From Cellulomonas sp. P24 (GTDB taxonomy: Bacteria > Actinomycetota > Actinomycetes > Actinomycetales > Cellulomonadaceae): a stretch of DNA of 64,000 nt. A program made the translations under genes and the position numbers. Position 1 is the stretch's first letter; each line of letters begins with the position of its first letter. The stretch is taken from assembly GCF_024704385.1 (NCBI RefSeq), contig NZ_JAJDFX010000002.1, positions 3,534,001 through 3,598,000 of the forward strand. The letters run 5' to 3'. Under the pieces are notes generated by a model. That model was not told the origin of the DNA. It made no database searches and was given only the letters and a program-made list of their open reading frames with translations. Positions 30,348 to 40,351 of this stretch are shown here, one piece after another.

Positions 30348-33293
30348 GTGACTGCGCAGGACTCGACGACGCCCACCCACCCCACCGACACGGCGCCGCA
30401 GAGTGGCGGTGAGGTGCCCTTCCGCTACACGAGCGCCCTCGCAGGAGAGCTCGAGCAGCGCTGGCAGGACACCTGGGACGCGCGCGGCACGTTCTTCGCG
30501 GCCAACCCGTCGGGACCGCTGACGGACGGCAGCGGCGCGCACGCCAAGACCCAGGGGCGCTCGTTCTTCGTGATGGACATGTTCCCGTACCCGTCCGGCG
30601 CCGGCCTGCACGTCGGGCACCCGCTCGGGTACATCGCGACGGACGTCGTCGGGCGGTTCCGGCGGATGCAGGGCGACAACGTGCTGCACGCGCTCGGGTA
30701 CGACGCCTTCGGCCTCCCGGCCGAGCAGTACGCGGTCCAGACGGGCCAGCACCCCCGAGTCACCACGGAAGCCAACATCGTGACGATGCGGCGTCAGCTG
30801 CGACGTCTCGGCCTCGGCCACGACCCGCGACGGACCTTCGCCACCACCGACTCGGACTACGTCCGCTGGACGCAGTGGATCTTCCTGCAGATCTTCGACT
30901 CGTGGTACGACGTGGACGCGGTCCGGCCCGACGGTGGCACCGGACGCGCCCGCCCGATCGACGAGCTCGTCGCCGAGTACGCCTCGGGCCGTCGTGCCCT
31001 GCCCGAGGACGCCCCGGAGACCACCTGGGACGCCCTGAGCGACGTCGACCGCCGGCGGGTCGTCGACGCGCAGCGGCTCGCCTACGTCTCGGACGCCCCG
31101 GTCAACTGGTGCCCGGGCCTGGGCACCGTGCTCGCCAACGAGGAGGTCACCTCCGACGGTCGCAGCGAGCGTGGGAACTACCCGGTGTTCCAGCGCACCT
31201 TGCGCCAGTGGAAGATGCGCATCACCGCCTACGCCGACCGTCTCGCCGACGACCTCGACCTGATCGACTGGCCCGAGAAGGTCCGGTCCATGCAGCGGAA
31301 CTGGATCGGCCGGTCCGAGGGGGCGCGCGTCGTGTTCGACGTCGCCAACGCGACCGAGACCGAGTCGATCGAGGTGTTCACGACGCGCCCCGACACGCTC
31401 TTCGGCGCGACGTTCATGGTCGTCGCCCCCGAGCACCCGCTGCTCGACGCCGTGCCGTCTGCCTGGCCCGACGGCACCCGGAGCACCTGGACCGGCGGCC
31501 ACGGCACCCCCGTCGACGCGGTTGCCGCCTACCGGCGTGAGGCAGCGGCCAAGACTGCCGTCGAGCGTCAGGCCGACGCCAAGCAGAAGACTGGGGTCTT
31601 CACCGGCTTCCTCGCGCGCAACCCGGTCAACGGCCAGCTCATCCCGGTGTTCACCGCGGACTACGTGCTGATGGGCTACGGCACCGGCGCGATCATGGCC
31701 GTCCCCGGCGGCGACGATCGGGACTTCGCCTTCGCGGAGGCCTTCCACCTCCCGGTCGTGTACACGGTCGCACCGCCCGAGGGGTTCGAGGGCGGCGCGT
31801 ACACGGGCGACGGCACGACGATCAACTCGTCGAACGACGAGATCAGCCTCGACGGCCTCGGCGTCGACGACGCCAAGCGGTCCGTGATCACGTGGCTCGA
31901 GGGACGCGGTGCGGGCACCGGCAGCATCACCTACCGCCTGCGCGACTGGTTGTTCAGCCGGCAGCGGTACTGGGGCGAGCCGTTCCCGATCGTCTACGAC
32001 GAGAACGACCTGCCGCTCGCCCTGCCGGACGCGCTGCTCCCGGTCGACCTGCCGGACGTCCCCGACTACTCCCCGCGGACCTTCGCACCGGACGACGCGA
32101 ACTCCTCGCCCGAGCCCCCGCTCGGTCGCAACGAGGACTGGGTGCACGTGACCCTGGACCTGGGTGACGGTCCGCGCGTCTACCGCCGTGACACCAACAC
32201 GATGCCGAACTGGGCAGGGTCCTGCTGGTACTACCTGCGCTACCTCGACCCGTCGGACTCCGCGCAGGTGGTCTCGCCCGAGCTCGAGGCGTTCTGGATG
32301 GGCCCGGACCACAACCCGACGGCCGGGGTCGCCGGCGGCGTGGACCTGTACGTCGGGGGAGTCGAGCACGCCGTCCTGCACCTGCTGTACGCGCGGTTCT
32401 GGCACAAGGTGCTGTACGACCTCGGGCACGTCACGAGCCGCGAGCCGTTCCACACGCTGTTCAACCAGGGGTACATCCAGGCGTACGCCTACGCCGACGC
32501 GCGCGGGCAGTACGTCCCGGCGGACGAGGTCGTCGAGACCACGGCCGAGGACGGGTCGACGACGTACCGCTGGAACGGCGAGGAGGTGCAGCGCGAGTAC
32601 GGGAAGATGGGCAAGTCGCTCAAGAACGTCGTGACCCCGGACGACATGTACGACGCCTACGGCGCGGACACGTTCCGTGTCTACGAGATGTCGATGGGCC
32701 CGCTGGACGTCTCGCGTCCGTGGGACACGCGGGCCGTCGTCGGGTCGCAGCGTTTCCTGCAGCGGCTGTGGCGCAACGTCGTCGACGAGGCGACCGGTGC
32801 ACTCGTCGTCACGGATGACGAGCCCACCCTCGAGACGACACGCCTGGTGCACCGCACCATCGCGGACACGACCGTCGAGATGGAGGCGATGCGGGTCAAC
32901 ACCGCGATCGCCAAGCTCATCGTCCTCAACAACCACCTGACGTCGCTCGCCGCGACCCCTCGTGCGGCGGTCGAGCCCCTGGTGCTCATGCTCGCGCCGA
33001 TCGCCCCGCACATCGCCGAGGAGCTGTGGGAGCGGCTCGGGCACACGGAGTCCCTCGCGCACCACGCGTACCCGGTCGCCGACCCCCAGTACCTGGTCGA
33101 GGACACGGTGACCTGCGTCCTGCAGGTGCAGGGCAAGGTGCGTGGCCGGCTCGAGGTCACCCCCGGCATCGCCGAGGACGAGCTCCGCGCGCTCGCGCTC
33201 GCCGACCCGGCGGTGCAACGGGCTCTCGATGGCCGGGACGTGCGCACCGTGATCGTCCGGGCACCCAAGCTCGTCAACGTCGTCCCTGCATAG
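30348..33293 (+). CDS. leuS: Leucyl-tRNA synthetase (981 aa)
   Basis: Charges tRNA-Leu in the cytoplasm. [17 protein letters not shown] (about residues 78-94) contains the HIGH signature as HVGH. An editing (CP1) domain occupies the middle, with [11 protein letters not shown], and GKMGKSLKN (about 751-759) is the KMSKS loop with G for S. The anticodon-binding and C-terminal domains complete the protein. An extra segment at about 180-245 makes it slightly longer than the E. coli enzyme, as in other actinobacteria. Leaderless GTG start. Confidence 0.98.
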   Translation: MTAQDSTTPTHPTDTAPQSGGEVPFRYTSALAGELEQRWQDTWDARGTFFAANPSGPLTDGSGAHAKTQGRSFFVMDMFPYPSGAGLHVGHPLGYIATDVVGRFRRMQGDNVLHALGYDAFGLPAEQYAVQTGQHPRVTTEANIVTMRRQLRRLGLGHDPRRTFATTDSDYVRWTQWIFLQIFDSWYDVDAVRPDGGTGRARPIDELVAEYASGRRALPEDAPETTWDALSDVDRRRVVDAQRLAYVSDAPVNWCPGLGTVLANEEVTSDGRSERGNYPVFQRTLRQWKMRITAYADRLADDLDLIDWPEKVRSMQRNWIGRSEGARVVFDVANATETESIEVFTTRPDTLFGATFMVVAPEHPLLDAVPSAWPDGTRSTWTGGHGTPVDAVAAYRREAAAKTAVERQADAKQKTGVFTGFLARNPVNGQLIPVFTADYVLMGYGTGAIMAVPGGDDRDFAFAEAFHLPVVYTVAPPEGFEGGAYTGDGTTINSSNDEISLDGLGVDDAKRSVITWLEGRGAGTGSITYRLRDWLFSRQRYWGEPFPIVYDENDLPLALPDALLPVDLPDVPDYSPRTFAPDDANSSPEPPLGRNEDWVHVTLDLGDGPRVYRRDTNTMPNWAGSCWYYLRYLDPSDSAQVVSPELEAFWMGPDHNPTAGVAGGVDLYVGGVEHAVLHLLYARFWHKVLYDLGHVTSREPFHTLFNQGYIQAYAYADARGQYVPADEVVETTAEDGSTTYRWNGEEVQREYGKMGKSLKNVVTPDDMYDAYGADTFRVYEMSMGPLDVSRPWDTRAVVGSQRFLQRLWRNVVDEATGALVVTDDEPTLETTRLVHRTIADTTVEMEAMRVNTAIAKLIVLNNHLTSLAATPRAAVEPLVLMLAPIAPHIAEELWERLGHTESLAHHAYPVADPQYLVEDTVTCVLQVQGKVRGRLEVTPGIAEDELRALALADPAVQRALDGRDVRTVIVRAPKLVNVVPA

Positions 33294-33338
33294 CCGGGTG
33301 GTCCCGACGCGCCCGCCGCACGGAGACGTGACCCGAGG

Positions 33339-34217
33339 ATGACCACCGGACCGATCCGGGTCGTCACGGACTCGACGGCGTCGGTGCCGCCGGACCTGGC
33401 CGCGCGGTGGGGGCTGACGGTCGTCCCGCTCACAGTCCGGTTCGGAGGGACGCACGGTCTCGAGGGGGTGGACCTGCCGGCAGCGGCGCTCGTCGAGCGG
33501 CTCCGCTCGGGTGACCCGGTCACGACGTCCCAGCCCTCTCCCGAGACGTTCGCCCGGGTCTTCGCGGACGCCGCCGACGCCGGTGCCCGGGCGGTGGTCT
33601 CGGTCCACCTCTCCGGGGCGCTGTCCGGGACGGTGAGCTCCGCGCAGCTCGGCGCCGAGAGCTGCCGGGTGCCCGTGGACGTGGTCGACTCGCGATCGGT
33701 GGCGATGGGTCTCGGCCTCGCGGCGGCCGCTGCGGCCGAGGCCGTCGAGCGCGGGGCGGACGTCGAGGCCGCGGCACTCGCGGCTCGACGTGCGGGGGAG
33801 GGCGCCGCGGCGTACTTCCTGGTCGACACGCTCGACCATCTCCGGCGCGGCGGACGGCTCGGGGCCGGTGCGGCCGCCCTGGGCACGCTGCTCGGGATGC
33901 GGCCGATCCTCACGGTGCGGGACGGCCACCTCGAGGTCCTCGAGAAGGTCCGCAGCCGCGCCGGGTCGCGTGCGAGGCTCGAGGCACTGGCTGTCGACGA
34001 GGTCGCGCGGCGGGGCAGCGCCCGGGTCGCGGTCCATCACCTCGGTGACGACGACGCGGCGCGTGACCTCGCGGACCGGCTCACGCGGGCGCTCGCCGAC
34101 CGGCTCGCGGCGTGGCCCGGCGAGTCGAGCGGACGGGTCCTGGTGTCGGAGGCGAGCGCGGTGATCGGTGCCCATGTCGGCCCGGGACTACTCGCTGTGG
34201 TCGTCGGAGACCGCTGA
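33339..34217 (+). CDS. DegV-family fatty-acid-binding protein (292 aa)
   Basis: IRVVTDSTASVPPDLA at the N-terminus, TTSQPSPETF (about 65), SVHLSGALSGTVSSAQL (about 88) and RRGGRLGAGAAALGTLLGMRPIL (about 170) are the DegV fold motifs. DegV (FakB-like) proteins bind one fatty acid and can present it to a fatty-acid kinase. No FakA homologue is seen here, so its partner is elsewhere or absent. The ATG has no well-spaced RBS (GAGG touches it), so coupling or a weak start is likely. It lies in the usual leuS-degV-comEA order. Confidence 0.9.
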   Translation: MTTGPIRVVTDSTASVPPDLAARWGLTVVPLTVRFGGTHGLEGVDLPAAALVERLRSGDPVTTSQPSPETFARVFADAADAGARAVVSVHLSGALSGTVSSAQLGAESCRVPVDVVDSRSVAMGLGLAAAAAAEAVERGADVEAAALAARRAGEGAAAYFLVDTLDHLRRGGRLGAGAAALGTLLGMRPILTVRDGHLEVLEKVRSRAGSRARLEALAVDEVARRGSARVAVHHLGDDDAARDLADRLTRALADRLAAWPGESSGRVLVSEASAVIGAHVGPGLLAVVVGDR

Positions 34218-34351
34218 GCCGCGCGACCACCACGGGTGCGGCCCGGGTCGAAGGTGGTGGGCCCAAGAGGTGACCGGACCACAAGGCGCGGACCGCTACT
34301 GACCGTCACGGGCGGGGAGCCACCTGTCGAGGCGGCGTGTGCGGCGGTTCC

Positions 34352-34357
34352 TAGTCT
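34352..34357 (+). promoter_or_regulatory. -10 box TAGTCT of comEA (leaderless)
   Basis: TAGTCT is seven bases before the ATG at 34365; no Shine-Dalgarno sequence is visible. Confidence 0.5.
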
Positions 34358-34364
34358 CGAGCCC

Positions 34365-35246
34365 ATGCCGAGCCGGACACCGCGCACGACGGACGTCGGC
34401 ACGACGCGTGAACGACGTCTCCGGGCGCTTGGGACGGCCTCGACGGTCTACTCGGCGGCCTACGGCCACCCTCTCGACCACGAGGCCCTGGATGCCGTCG
34501 ACCGCCGGGTCCCGCTGTTCCGCTGGACCGTCCACCCGGTGTCCGCCGTGGTCGCCGGGCTCGCGGTGCTCGCCCTCGGCGGCGGGGTCCTGGTGTGGTC
34601 CGCGCGAGCCACTCCGTCGGACGGCGTCCCGCTCGGTGTGACAGCCGCGGCGGGTGGTGCCTCGGCCGGCGGCGGGCGGGAGGGGGCCGTGGCCGGCGGC
34701 GGGCCGGAGGAGGCCGCGGCCGGCGGCGGGCCGGAGAGCACCTCGGCCGGTGCCGCCTCGTCGGGTGGGAGCGGCACGTCCGCCGGGTCCGGCGCGACCG
34801 GTGTCCCCGCGGGAACGAGCGGCACCGGCGTCGTCGTGCACGTCGTCGGTCAGGTCGTGAGTCCCGGGGTGGTCCACCTGCCGACGGGGGCCCGGGTGAC
34901 CGACGCCATCGCCGCAGCGGGCGGGGCGACGGCAGCGGCCGACGTGTCCGCGGTGAACCTCGCGCGGGTGCTCGTCGACGGCGAGCAGATCCTCGTCCCG
35001 CGACCTGGCGAGGTCGTGACGCCGCCGCAGCGGGTGGCCGAGGGGGCTGCCGACGCGCTGACCGACCTCAACAGCGCGACGCTCACCGAGCTGGACGCGC
35101 TGCCCGGCATCGGCCCCGTCCTTGCCCAGCGGATCCTCGACTGGCGGGCGGCGCACGGGCGGTTCGCGGACATCGAGGAGCTGGCGGAGGTCCCCGGGAT
35201 CGGGGACAGCGTCCTCGCCGGCCTGCGGGAGCGGGTGCGCGTGTGA
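34365..35246 (+). CDS. comEA: ComEA-type DNA-binding competence protein (293 aa)
   Basis: Binds double-stranded DNA outside the membrane and hands it to ComEC. One transmembrane helix (about residues 60-80) is followed by a Gly/Ser/Ala linker. An SLBB domain comes next (VVVHVVGQVVSPGVVHLPTGARVTDAIAAAGG, about 150-182), then a C-terminal helix-hairpin-helix pair (DLNSATLTELDALPGIGPVLAQRIL and IEELAEVPGIGDSVLAGLR). The linker contains imperfect 27-base tandem repeats (about 34668-34738, encoding AGGGPE units). Its stop overlaps the comEC start by four bases (GTGA). Confidence 0.93.
   Translation: MPSRTPRTTDVGTTRERRLRALGTASTVYSAAYGHPLDHEALDAVDRRVPLFRWTVHPVSAVVAGLAVLALGGGVLVWSARATPSDGVPLGVTAAAGGASAGGGREGAVAGGGPEEAAAGGGPESTSAGAASSGGSGTSAGSGATGVPAGTSGTGVVVHVVGQVVSPGVVHLPTGARVTDAIAAAGGATAAADVSAVNLARVLVDGEQILVPRPGEVVTPPQRVAEGAADALTDLNSATLTELDALPGIGPVLAQRILDWRAAHGRFADIEELAEVPGIGDSVLAGLRERVRV
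34668..34738 (+). repeat. 27-base tandem repeats in the comEA linker
   Basis: GCCGGCGGCGGGCCGGAG-containing units recur about two and a half times, encoding Ala/Gly/Pro/Glu-rich linker. It is in frame, so copy-number change would only alter linker length. Confidence 0.6.
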
Positions 35247-37921
35247 CCTCGCCGCGTCCGACCTCGCCCCGGGCGGCTCGTCACGACGTCCGGCTGGTCC
35301 CGGCGGCCCTCGGCGCGTGGGGCGCGGCGGCGGGTGCGGTGGCGCAGGGCGACCCGGCGAGTCGTTGGCTCGTTCCGGTTGGCGGTGCGCTGGCCGTCGT
35401 CGCCGTCGTCCTTCTCGTCGTCGCGCGCAGGGCGGGTGAGCGTCCGGTCGGCGCCCTCGGGCTCGTCGCACTCGTGGCGGCGTCGGCCGGTGTCGTGGCT
35501 GTGTCGGTCGGTGCGCACGATCAGGTGCGGACGGCGGGCCTGCTGAGCGACCTGGTCACCGACAGGGCGACGGTCGCGGTCACTGGTCTCGTGGTCTCCG
35601 AGCCCGCGCCGCTGCCGCGCACCTCGGGTGCCGGCGGCGGGTCGGCGCCCGAGGGGCCGCGGTACCGGCTGGTCCTTCAGGTCGACACGGTCGCCGGGCG
35701 CGGTCGTACCGGACCGGCGGCGGCCTCCGTGCTGGCGCTGGTCGACGCAGACGTCTCGACCGCGCCGCGGTACGGCGCGCGCGTGCGGGCAGCCGGCAGG
35801 CTCGTCCCGACATCGCCGGGCGACCGGGAGGTCGCGCTGCTCGTCGTGACCCGGTCGCCCGAGGTTCGCGCCCCACCCGGCCCGGTCGACTCGGTGACCG
35901 GGCTCCTGAGAGGCTCGCTCGTCGAGGCGTCGGCCGGCCTTGGCGCGGACACCGCCGGACTGCTCCCCGCGCTCGCGGTGGGGGACACGACCGGTGTGCC
36001 GGAGGATCTCACGGCGGCGATGCGCGCGGTCGGCCTGACGCACGTCATGGCGGTCTCCGGGGCGCACTTCGCGATCGTCGGCACGTGCGTGCTCGGGCTC
36101 ACCGCCGTCGCGAGGCTGCGACGGAAGGCGCGCGTGCTGGTGCTCGTCCCCGTCATGGCCGGTTTCGTGCTGCTGGTCCACCCGGGTGCGAGCGTTCTCC
36201 GGGCCGCAGGGATGGGCGCGGTGGCCACGATCGGACTGCTGCTGGGGAGACCGTCGCGGGCGCTCCCGGCCCTGGCCGCGACGGTGGTCGTCCTGGTCGT
36301 CGTGGATCCCTGGCTCGCACGGGACTACGGGTTCGTGCTCTCCGTGCTGGCGACGGCCGGTCTGGTCCTGCTGACGGGACCGCTCGCCGACCGTGCGAGA
36401 CGGGTGGTCGGCCGGCCCGTCGCGTATGCGGTCGCGGTCCCGGTGGCCGCGCAGGTGGTCTGTGCTCCCGTGATCGTCCTGCTCACGCCGGGGGTCGCGA
36501 CGCTGGCGGTCCCCGCGAACCTGCTCGCCGCGCCGGCCGTCGCCCCCGCGACCGTGCTCGGTGTGCTCACGGCGCTCGTCGCGCCGTGGTGGCCCGCCGC
36601 CGGCGCGATCCTCGCGCACGCGGCGGGCGTCCCGGTCTGGTGGATCGCCCAGGTCGCCCGACGCGCGGCCGCCGTTCCCGGTGCGACGCTCGGGTGGCCG
36701 AGTGGTTCCGGTGGCGCCGCGCTGCTCGCCGTCGTCACGGCCGTCCCACTCGTCCTCCTCCTGCGGGTGGCCCCGGCGCAACCGGACGACGTGCGCCCGC
36801 AGCACCGGTCCGGTGGGCGCTCGGGTAGGCACGCGTCGGCCCGGGCGCACCGGGCGCTGCTCGTCCTCGGCATCGGCGTGGTGGTGATCGTCGCCGCGAC
36901 GGGGATCCTCCGGGCCCGGGTCGTAGCGGGGCGTGGCCTGGCGCAGGACTGGCGGGTCGTCGCGTGCGACGTGGGGCAGGGGGACGGGCTCGTGATGCGC
37001 ACCGCACCGCACCACGCCGTGGTCGTCGACGTCGGGCCGGCCGGAGGGGGCATGCGCGCGTGCCTCGACCGGCTCGGCGTCACCACGATCGACCTGCTGG
37101 TGCTGACGCACTTCCACGCCGACCACGTGGGCGGCCTCGACGAGGTCCTGGGCAGCAGACCGGTGGGCCGTGCGCTCGTGAGCGCGCTGCGCGAGCCGAC
37201 GGCCGAGGCCGCCGGTGCGCTGCAGAGCCTGGCGCAGGCCGGTGTGCCCGTCGACGCGCCGGTGATCGGAGCACCGCAGCCCGACGGGTCGGTGCCCGCG
37301 GAACCGACAACCGCATCCGCGCGGACGACGGCCATGACCGTGCGGACGACGGGAACGGTCGGTGACGTGCGCTGGACGGTGCTGTGGGCGCCGCCACGTG
37401 GCGGCTCGGGCTCGGTGCCCTCTGCGGCACCAGTGGTCGCTGCGGCATCGGTGCTCTCGACGGTGTCGGTGACAGCGGGGACAGTGGCGTCGCGTGACGG
37501 GGCGACCCGGTCGACGCGCGCAAGCGCAGCGGAGGAGTCGGCGCCGAACGACGCCGGCCTGGTGCTCCTCCTCGAAGCGCCGGACCTGCGCGTCGTGGAT
37601 CTCGCCGACCTCGAGTCGGGGGCCCAGGACGCTCTCGCCGCGGCGCTGCGGCGCTCGGGTGCCCTCGGCCCGGTCGATGTCGTGAAGACCGCCCACCACG
37701 GCTCCGCGAACCAGTCGTCCGCTCTCGCCGAGCTGATCGACGCGCGGGTCGCTCTGGTCAGCGTCGGGCGGGACAACCCGTACGGCCACCCGGCTCGTGC
37801 AGCGCTCGACCTGTACGAGCACGCCGGTGCGACGGTGCTGCGGACCGACACCTGTCACGACATCGGACTGTCGGTGCGGGCCGGTGAGCTCGTCCTGCAC
37901 GCCGGCTGCCGGCCACCGTGA
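35243..37921 (+). CDS. comEC: ComEC/Rec2 DNA-uptake channel with metallo-beta-lactamase domain (892 aa)
   Basis: Membrane channel for single-stranded DNA import. N-terminal helices and a DUF4131-like region (about 10-220) precede the Competence domain (about 235-500), including LPALAVGDTTGVP, MRAVGLTHVMAVSGAHFAIVG and hydrophobic helices. The C-terminal metallo-beta-lactamase domain has VACDVGQGDGLVMR and LTHFHADHVGG (about 622-632). A Thr/Ala-rich insert (about 690-770) interrupts that domain. Starts at a GTG overlapping the comEA stop by four bases. Whether this organism is naturally competent is not shown; pilus genes are not in the window. Confidence 0.95.
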   Translation: MTSPRPTSPRAARHDVRLVPAALGAWGAAAGAVAQGDPASRWLVPVGGALAVVAVVLLVVARRAGERPVGALGLVALVAASAGVVAVSVGAHDQVRTAGLLSDLVTDRATVAVTGLVVSEPAPLPRTSGAGGGSAPEGPRYRLVLQVDTVAGRGRTGPAAASVLALVDADVSTAPRYGARVRAAGRLVPTSPGDREVALLVVTRSPEVRAPPGPVDSVTGLLRGSLVEASAGLGADTAGLLPALAVGDTTGVPEDLTAAMRAVGLTHVMAVSGAHFAIVGTCVLGLTAVARLRRKARVLVLVPVMAGFVLLVHPGASVLRAAGMGAVATIGLLLGRPSRALPALAATVVVLVVVDPWLARDYGFVLSVLATAGLVLLTGPLADRARRVVGRPVAYAVAVPVAAQVVCAPVIVLLTPGVATLAVPANLLAAPAVAPATVLGVLTALVAPWWPAAGAILAHAAGVPVWWIAQVARRAAAVPGATLGWPSGSGGAALLAVVTAVPLVLLLRVAPAQPDDVRPQHRSGGRSGRHASARAHRALLVLGIGVVVIVAATGILRARVVAGRGLAQDWRVVACDVGQGDGLVMRTAPHHAVVVDVGPAGGGMRACLDRLGVTTIDLLVLTHFHADHVGGLDEVLGSRPVGRALVSALREPTAEAAGALQSLAQAGVPVDAPVIGAPQPDGSVPAEPTTASARTTAMTVRTTGTVGDVRWTVLWAPPRGGSGSVPSAAPVVAAASVLSTVSVTAGTVASRDGATRSTRASAAEESAPNDAGLVLLLEAPDLRVVDLADLESGAQDALAAALRRSGALGPVDVVKTAHHGSANQSSALAELIDARVALVSVGRDNPYGHPARAALDLYEHAGATVLRTDTCHDIGLSVRAGELVLHAGCRPP

Positions 37922-37973
37922 CAGCGAACCCACGCCGGACGGAACCGTCGGCGGTGCGTGGCAGGCTAGTGCC

Positions 37974-38993
37974 GTGCCTCCCGCGACCCGACGTCCCGCC
38001 AGCCGCAACACCGCTCCGGGGGCTCCCTTCCTCGGCTGGCAGGACGCGGCGCCGGCACCGGTGGTGCTCGTCTCCGGACCGGAGGAGCTGCTGGCCGAGC
38101 GGGCCGTCGAGCGCGTGATCGTGCTCGCGCGACAGCAGGACCCCGAGGTCGAGGTGACGCGCATCGATGCCGGTGAGTACGGGCGTGGGACGCTCGAGGT
38201 GGTCACCAGCCCGTCGCTGTTCGACGAGGCGCGGCTCGTCGTCGTGGACGGCGTCGAGCGGTGCACGGACGACCTGATCGCCGATGCGCTGGCCTACCTC
38301 GCCGAACCGGCCCCGGACGTGGTCCTCGTGCTCCGTCATGGTGGTGGGCAGCGGGGCAAGAAGCTCCTCGACGCGCTGCGCGGGGCGCAGGTGCCCACCG
38401 TCCAGTGCGACCTCGTCAAGAAGGACGCGGACAAGACCGCGTTCGTCACCGCGGAGCTGCGCCGCTCCGGTCGCCGTGCCGAGCCCGCGGCTGTCCGGGC
38501 GCTGGTGGACGCGGTCGGCAGCGACCTGCGGGAGCTCGCCGCAGCATGCGCGCAGCTGGTCGCCGACTCGACCGGGGTGATCAGCGCCGCGACGGTGGAG
38601 CGCTACTACGGAGGGCGCGTCGAGGCCTCCGGTTTCCACGTGGCCGATGCGGCTCTCGAGGGCGACCCGGGGCGGGCGGTCGCACTCCTGCGACACGCGC
38701 TGGCGACTGGTGTCGACCCCGTCCCCCTCGTCGCCGCGCTCGCGGCGAAGCTGCGCGTGCTCGCCAAGGTCGCCGCGACCCGCGGCCGGGGCCAGGATGC
38801 GGTACGCGCGCTCGGCCTCGCCCCGTGGCAGGTCGAGCGTGCCGCCAGGGAGCTCGCGCGGTGGACCCCGGAGGGTCTTGCCGAGGCCATCACCGCGGTG
38901 GCGCAGGCCGACGCGGAGGTCAAGGGACAGAGCCGCGACCCGCAGTTCGCCGTGGAACGGGCCGTCCTGCGGGTCGCTGCGGCGTCGCGCTAG
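37974..38993 (+). CDS. holA: DNA polymerase III subunit delta (339 aa)
   Basis: Clamp-loader subunit. VVLVSGPEELLAERAVERVIVLA (about 28-50), VVTSPSLFDEARLVVVDGVE, VERYYGGRVEASGFHVADAAL and KGQSRDPQFAVERAVLRVAA match the delta-subunit fold and the conserved actinobacterial C-terminus. The GTG at 37974 is preceded at six bases by CAGGCT, a poor -10 like those of the leaderless genes nearby; no RBS is seen. It keeps the common comEC-holA-rpsT arrangement. Confidence 0.95.
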   Translation: MPPATRRPASRNTAPGAPFLGWQDAAPAPVVLVSGPEELLAERAVERVIVLARQQDPEVEVTRIDAGEYGRGTLEVVTSPSLFDEARLVVVDGVERCTDDLIADALAYLAEPAPDVVLVLRHGGGQRGKKLLDALRGAQVPTVQCDLVKKDADKTAFVTAELRRSGRRAEPAAVRALVDAVGSDLRELAAACAQLVADSTGVISAATVERYYGGRVEASGFHVADAALEGDPGRAVALLRHALATGVDPVPLVAALAAKLRVLAKVAATRGRGQDAVRALGLAPWQVERAARELARWTPEGLAEAITAVAQADAEVKGQSRDPQFAVERAVLRVAAASR

Positions 38994-39058
38994 CCGTACT
39001 GACCTGCAGCGCCCGGCACGCGGTGGTGGTGCAGCCGGTGCACCGCACCGGGTACGCA

Positions 39059-39092
39059 GAAGGCGCCACCCCCCGCGGGAGGTGACGCCTTC
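39059..39092. terminator. Bidirectional hairpin between holA and rpsT
   Basis: GAAGGCG-c-CACC... pairs with ...GGTG-a-CGCCTTC, with one internal mismatch and a CGCG-type tip. It lies between the convergent stops at 38993 and 39145. Confidence 0.7.
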
Positions 39093-39144
39093 GTGGTGTC
39101 CGTCGTGACGCGCCCGAGACGGTGCGCCGACGACGGTACGGGGC

Positions 39145-39405
39145 TCAGAGCCCCGCGACGGCCTTCGCGAGCGCCGACTTCTTGTTGGCGGCCTGGTTGG
39201 AGTGGATGACACCCTTCGAGACTGCCTTGTCGAGCTTGCGCGACGCGGTGACGAGGGCGGTGGAAGCCGCATCCTTGTCGGCGGCAGCGATCGCCTCGCG
39301 AACCCGACGCACGTGCGTCTTGAGCTCGGACTTCACTGCCTTGTTGCGCAGACGGGCCTTCTCGTTGGTGCCGATGCGCTTGATCTGGGACTTGATGTTG
39401 GCCAC
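39145..39405 (-). CDS. rpsT: 30S ribosomal protein S20 (86 aa)
   Basis: [29 protein letters not shown] at the N-terminus, then [21 protein letters not shown], is S20 throughout; length is typical. The GTG at 39405 has AGAGAG upstream and gives the standard N-terminus; a 28-codon extension in frame is rejected. Transcribed opposite to holA. Confidence 0.98.
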   Translation of the reverse strand: MANIKSQIKRIGTNEKARLRNKAVKSELKTHVRRVREAIAAADKDAASTALVTASRKLDKAVSKGVIHSNQAANKKSALAKAVAGL

Positions 39406-39550
39406 GTGTGAACTCTCTTGTGCATTCGCCGAAGCGATCTGACAGGTCGTAGAGGACTCGCCAGCACCGGGACTGGGGCGTGGGGACACCCGCGGAGAGG
39501 AACTGGACCTGCGTCCGCCGACCTAGGCGGACACGCGATTTCCTACTCTA

Positions 39551-40072
39551 TCAGGAGCGGGAGCCCGGTCGGGAACGTGCGATCAGGTCGAACTGCGCCC
39601 GATCCATGATCGCGCCCTCGCGACGCACGGCCTGCGGGTCGATGCGCAGCACCCGGTCCAGCCGCACCTCGCTGGGGCGTCTGCGGGCGTCCCACGCGCC
39701 GGCGCCGATGTCGATCCAGCGCGGTCCGGGGTGGGGCTCCCGGCGGGGCGTGGCCGTGTGGTCCTTGCTCGACAGCATGAGCCCGAGGAGCCACGGGCCG
39801 TCGCGACCGATCACCAGGACCGGCCGGTCCTTTCCGCGCGACGGGTCCTCCTCGAACGGGACCCAGGTCCAGACGATCTCGCCCGGGTCGGCGTCGCCGT
39901 CGAGACGCGGAGCGTACGACGTGCGGACCGTGCCGACGAAGTCGCCGGGAGGGCGGGCCGCCGTCCGGTCCCGACGGGGCGGGGTGGGCTCGCGCCGTGA
40001 CGTCGTCCGGGTGGCACGCAGGGCGCGCTGCACGAGTGCGCCGAGCCGTCGGGTCCAGCGCGCGGTCGTCAC
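39551..40072 (-). CDS. PemK/MazF-type toxin-like protein (173 aa)
   Basis: Residues about 58-110 (DPGEIVWTWVPFEEDPSRGKDRPVLVIGRDGPWLLGLML) follow the PemK/MazF barrel pattern, with G-E-I at the start, R-G-K-x-RPVLVI in the middle, and a late block (about 145-165). A 50-residue basic N-terminal extension is unusual for MazF and could affect activity. Its GTG overlaps the stop of the ribbon-helix-helix gene by four bases (GTGA), the arrangement of a toxin-antitoxin pair with the antitoxin first. Ribonuclease activity is an inference. Confidence 0.75.
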   Translation of the reverse strand: MTTARWTRRLGALVQRALRATRTTSRREPTPPRRDRTAARPPGDFVGTVRTSYAPRLDGDADPGEIVWTWVPFEEDPSRGKDRPVLVIGRDGPWLLGLMLSSKDHTATPRREPHPGPRWIDIGAGAWDARRRPSEVRLDRVLRIDPQAVRREGAIMDRAQFDLIARSRPGSRS

Positions 40073-40350
40073 GCGCGCACCCTACCCGGGCCGGGGGTCG
40101 GCGGCCGACCGCGACGTGGCAGGGGGCCCGCATCCCGGGGCGACCTCCCCGCGTCGTCCAGCGCGCGCCTGAGCAGGAGCTCGACGTGCGCGTTCAGGCT
40201 GCGCAGGTCGTCGGCCGCCCAGCGCTGCAGCGCGTCGTGGACCGCGGGGTCGAGGCGCAGCAGGACGGCCCGGCGTGCACGGGGTGCGCGCACACCGGGC
40301 CCCGGGTCGTCACCCGGCTCCCTGTCGCTCGGAGGCTGCTCGTCGGGCAT
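40069..40350 (-). CDS. Ribbon-helix-helix (Arc/HicB-like) protein, probable antitoxin (93 aa)
   Basis: RAVLLRLDPAVHDALQRWAADDLRSLNAHVELLLRRALDDA (about residues 26-66) is a ribbon-helix-helix DNA-binding domain with the RSLNAHVE turn typical of Arc/HicB-type antitoxins. The flanks are Pro/Arg-rich. Its ATG lies one base after the SPFH gene's stop, and its stop overlaps the PemK-like gene. It would both bind its operator and neutralise the toxin, if the pair is a true toxin-antitoxin module. Confidence 0.75.
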   Translation of the reverse strand: MPDEQPPSDREPGDDPGPGVRAPRARRAVLLRLDPAVHDALQRWAADDLRSLNAHVELLLRRALDDAGRSPRDAGPLPRRGRPPTPGPGRVRA

Positions 40351-40351
40351 G

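Noticed and set aside
30021-34175. A 1384-codon minus-strand frame opposite leuS and degV
   Set aside because: Low-complexity Arg/Val/Asp/Gly translation with no domains; antisense of leuS.
34850-38266. A 1138-codon minus-strand frame opposite comEA-comEC-holA
   Set aside because: Composition and lack of motifs mark it as a shadow of three well-recognised genes.
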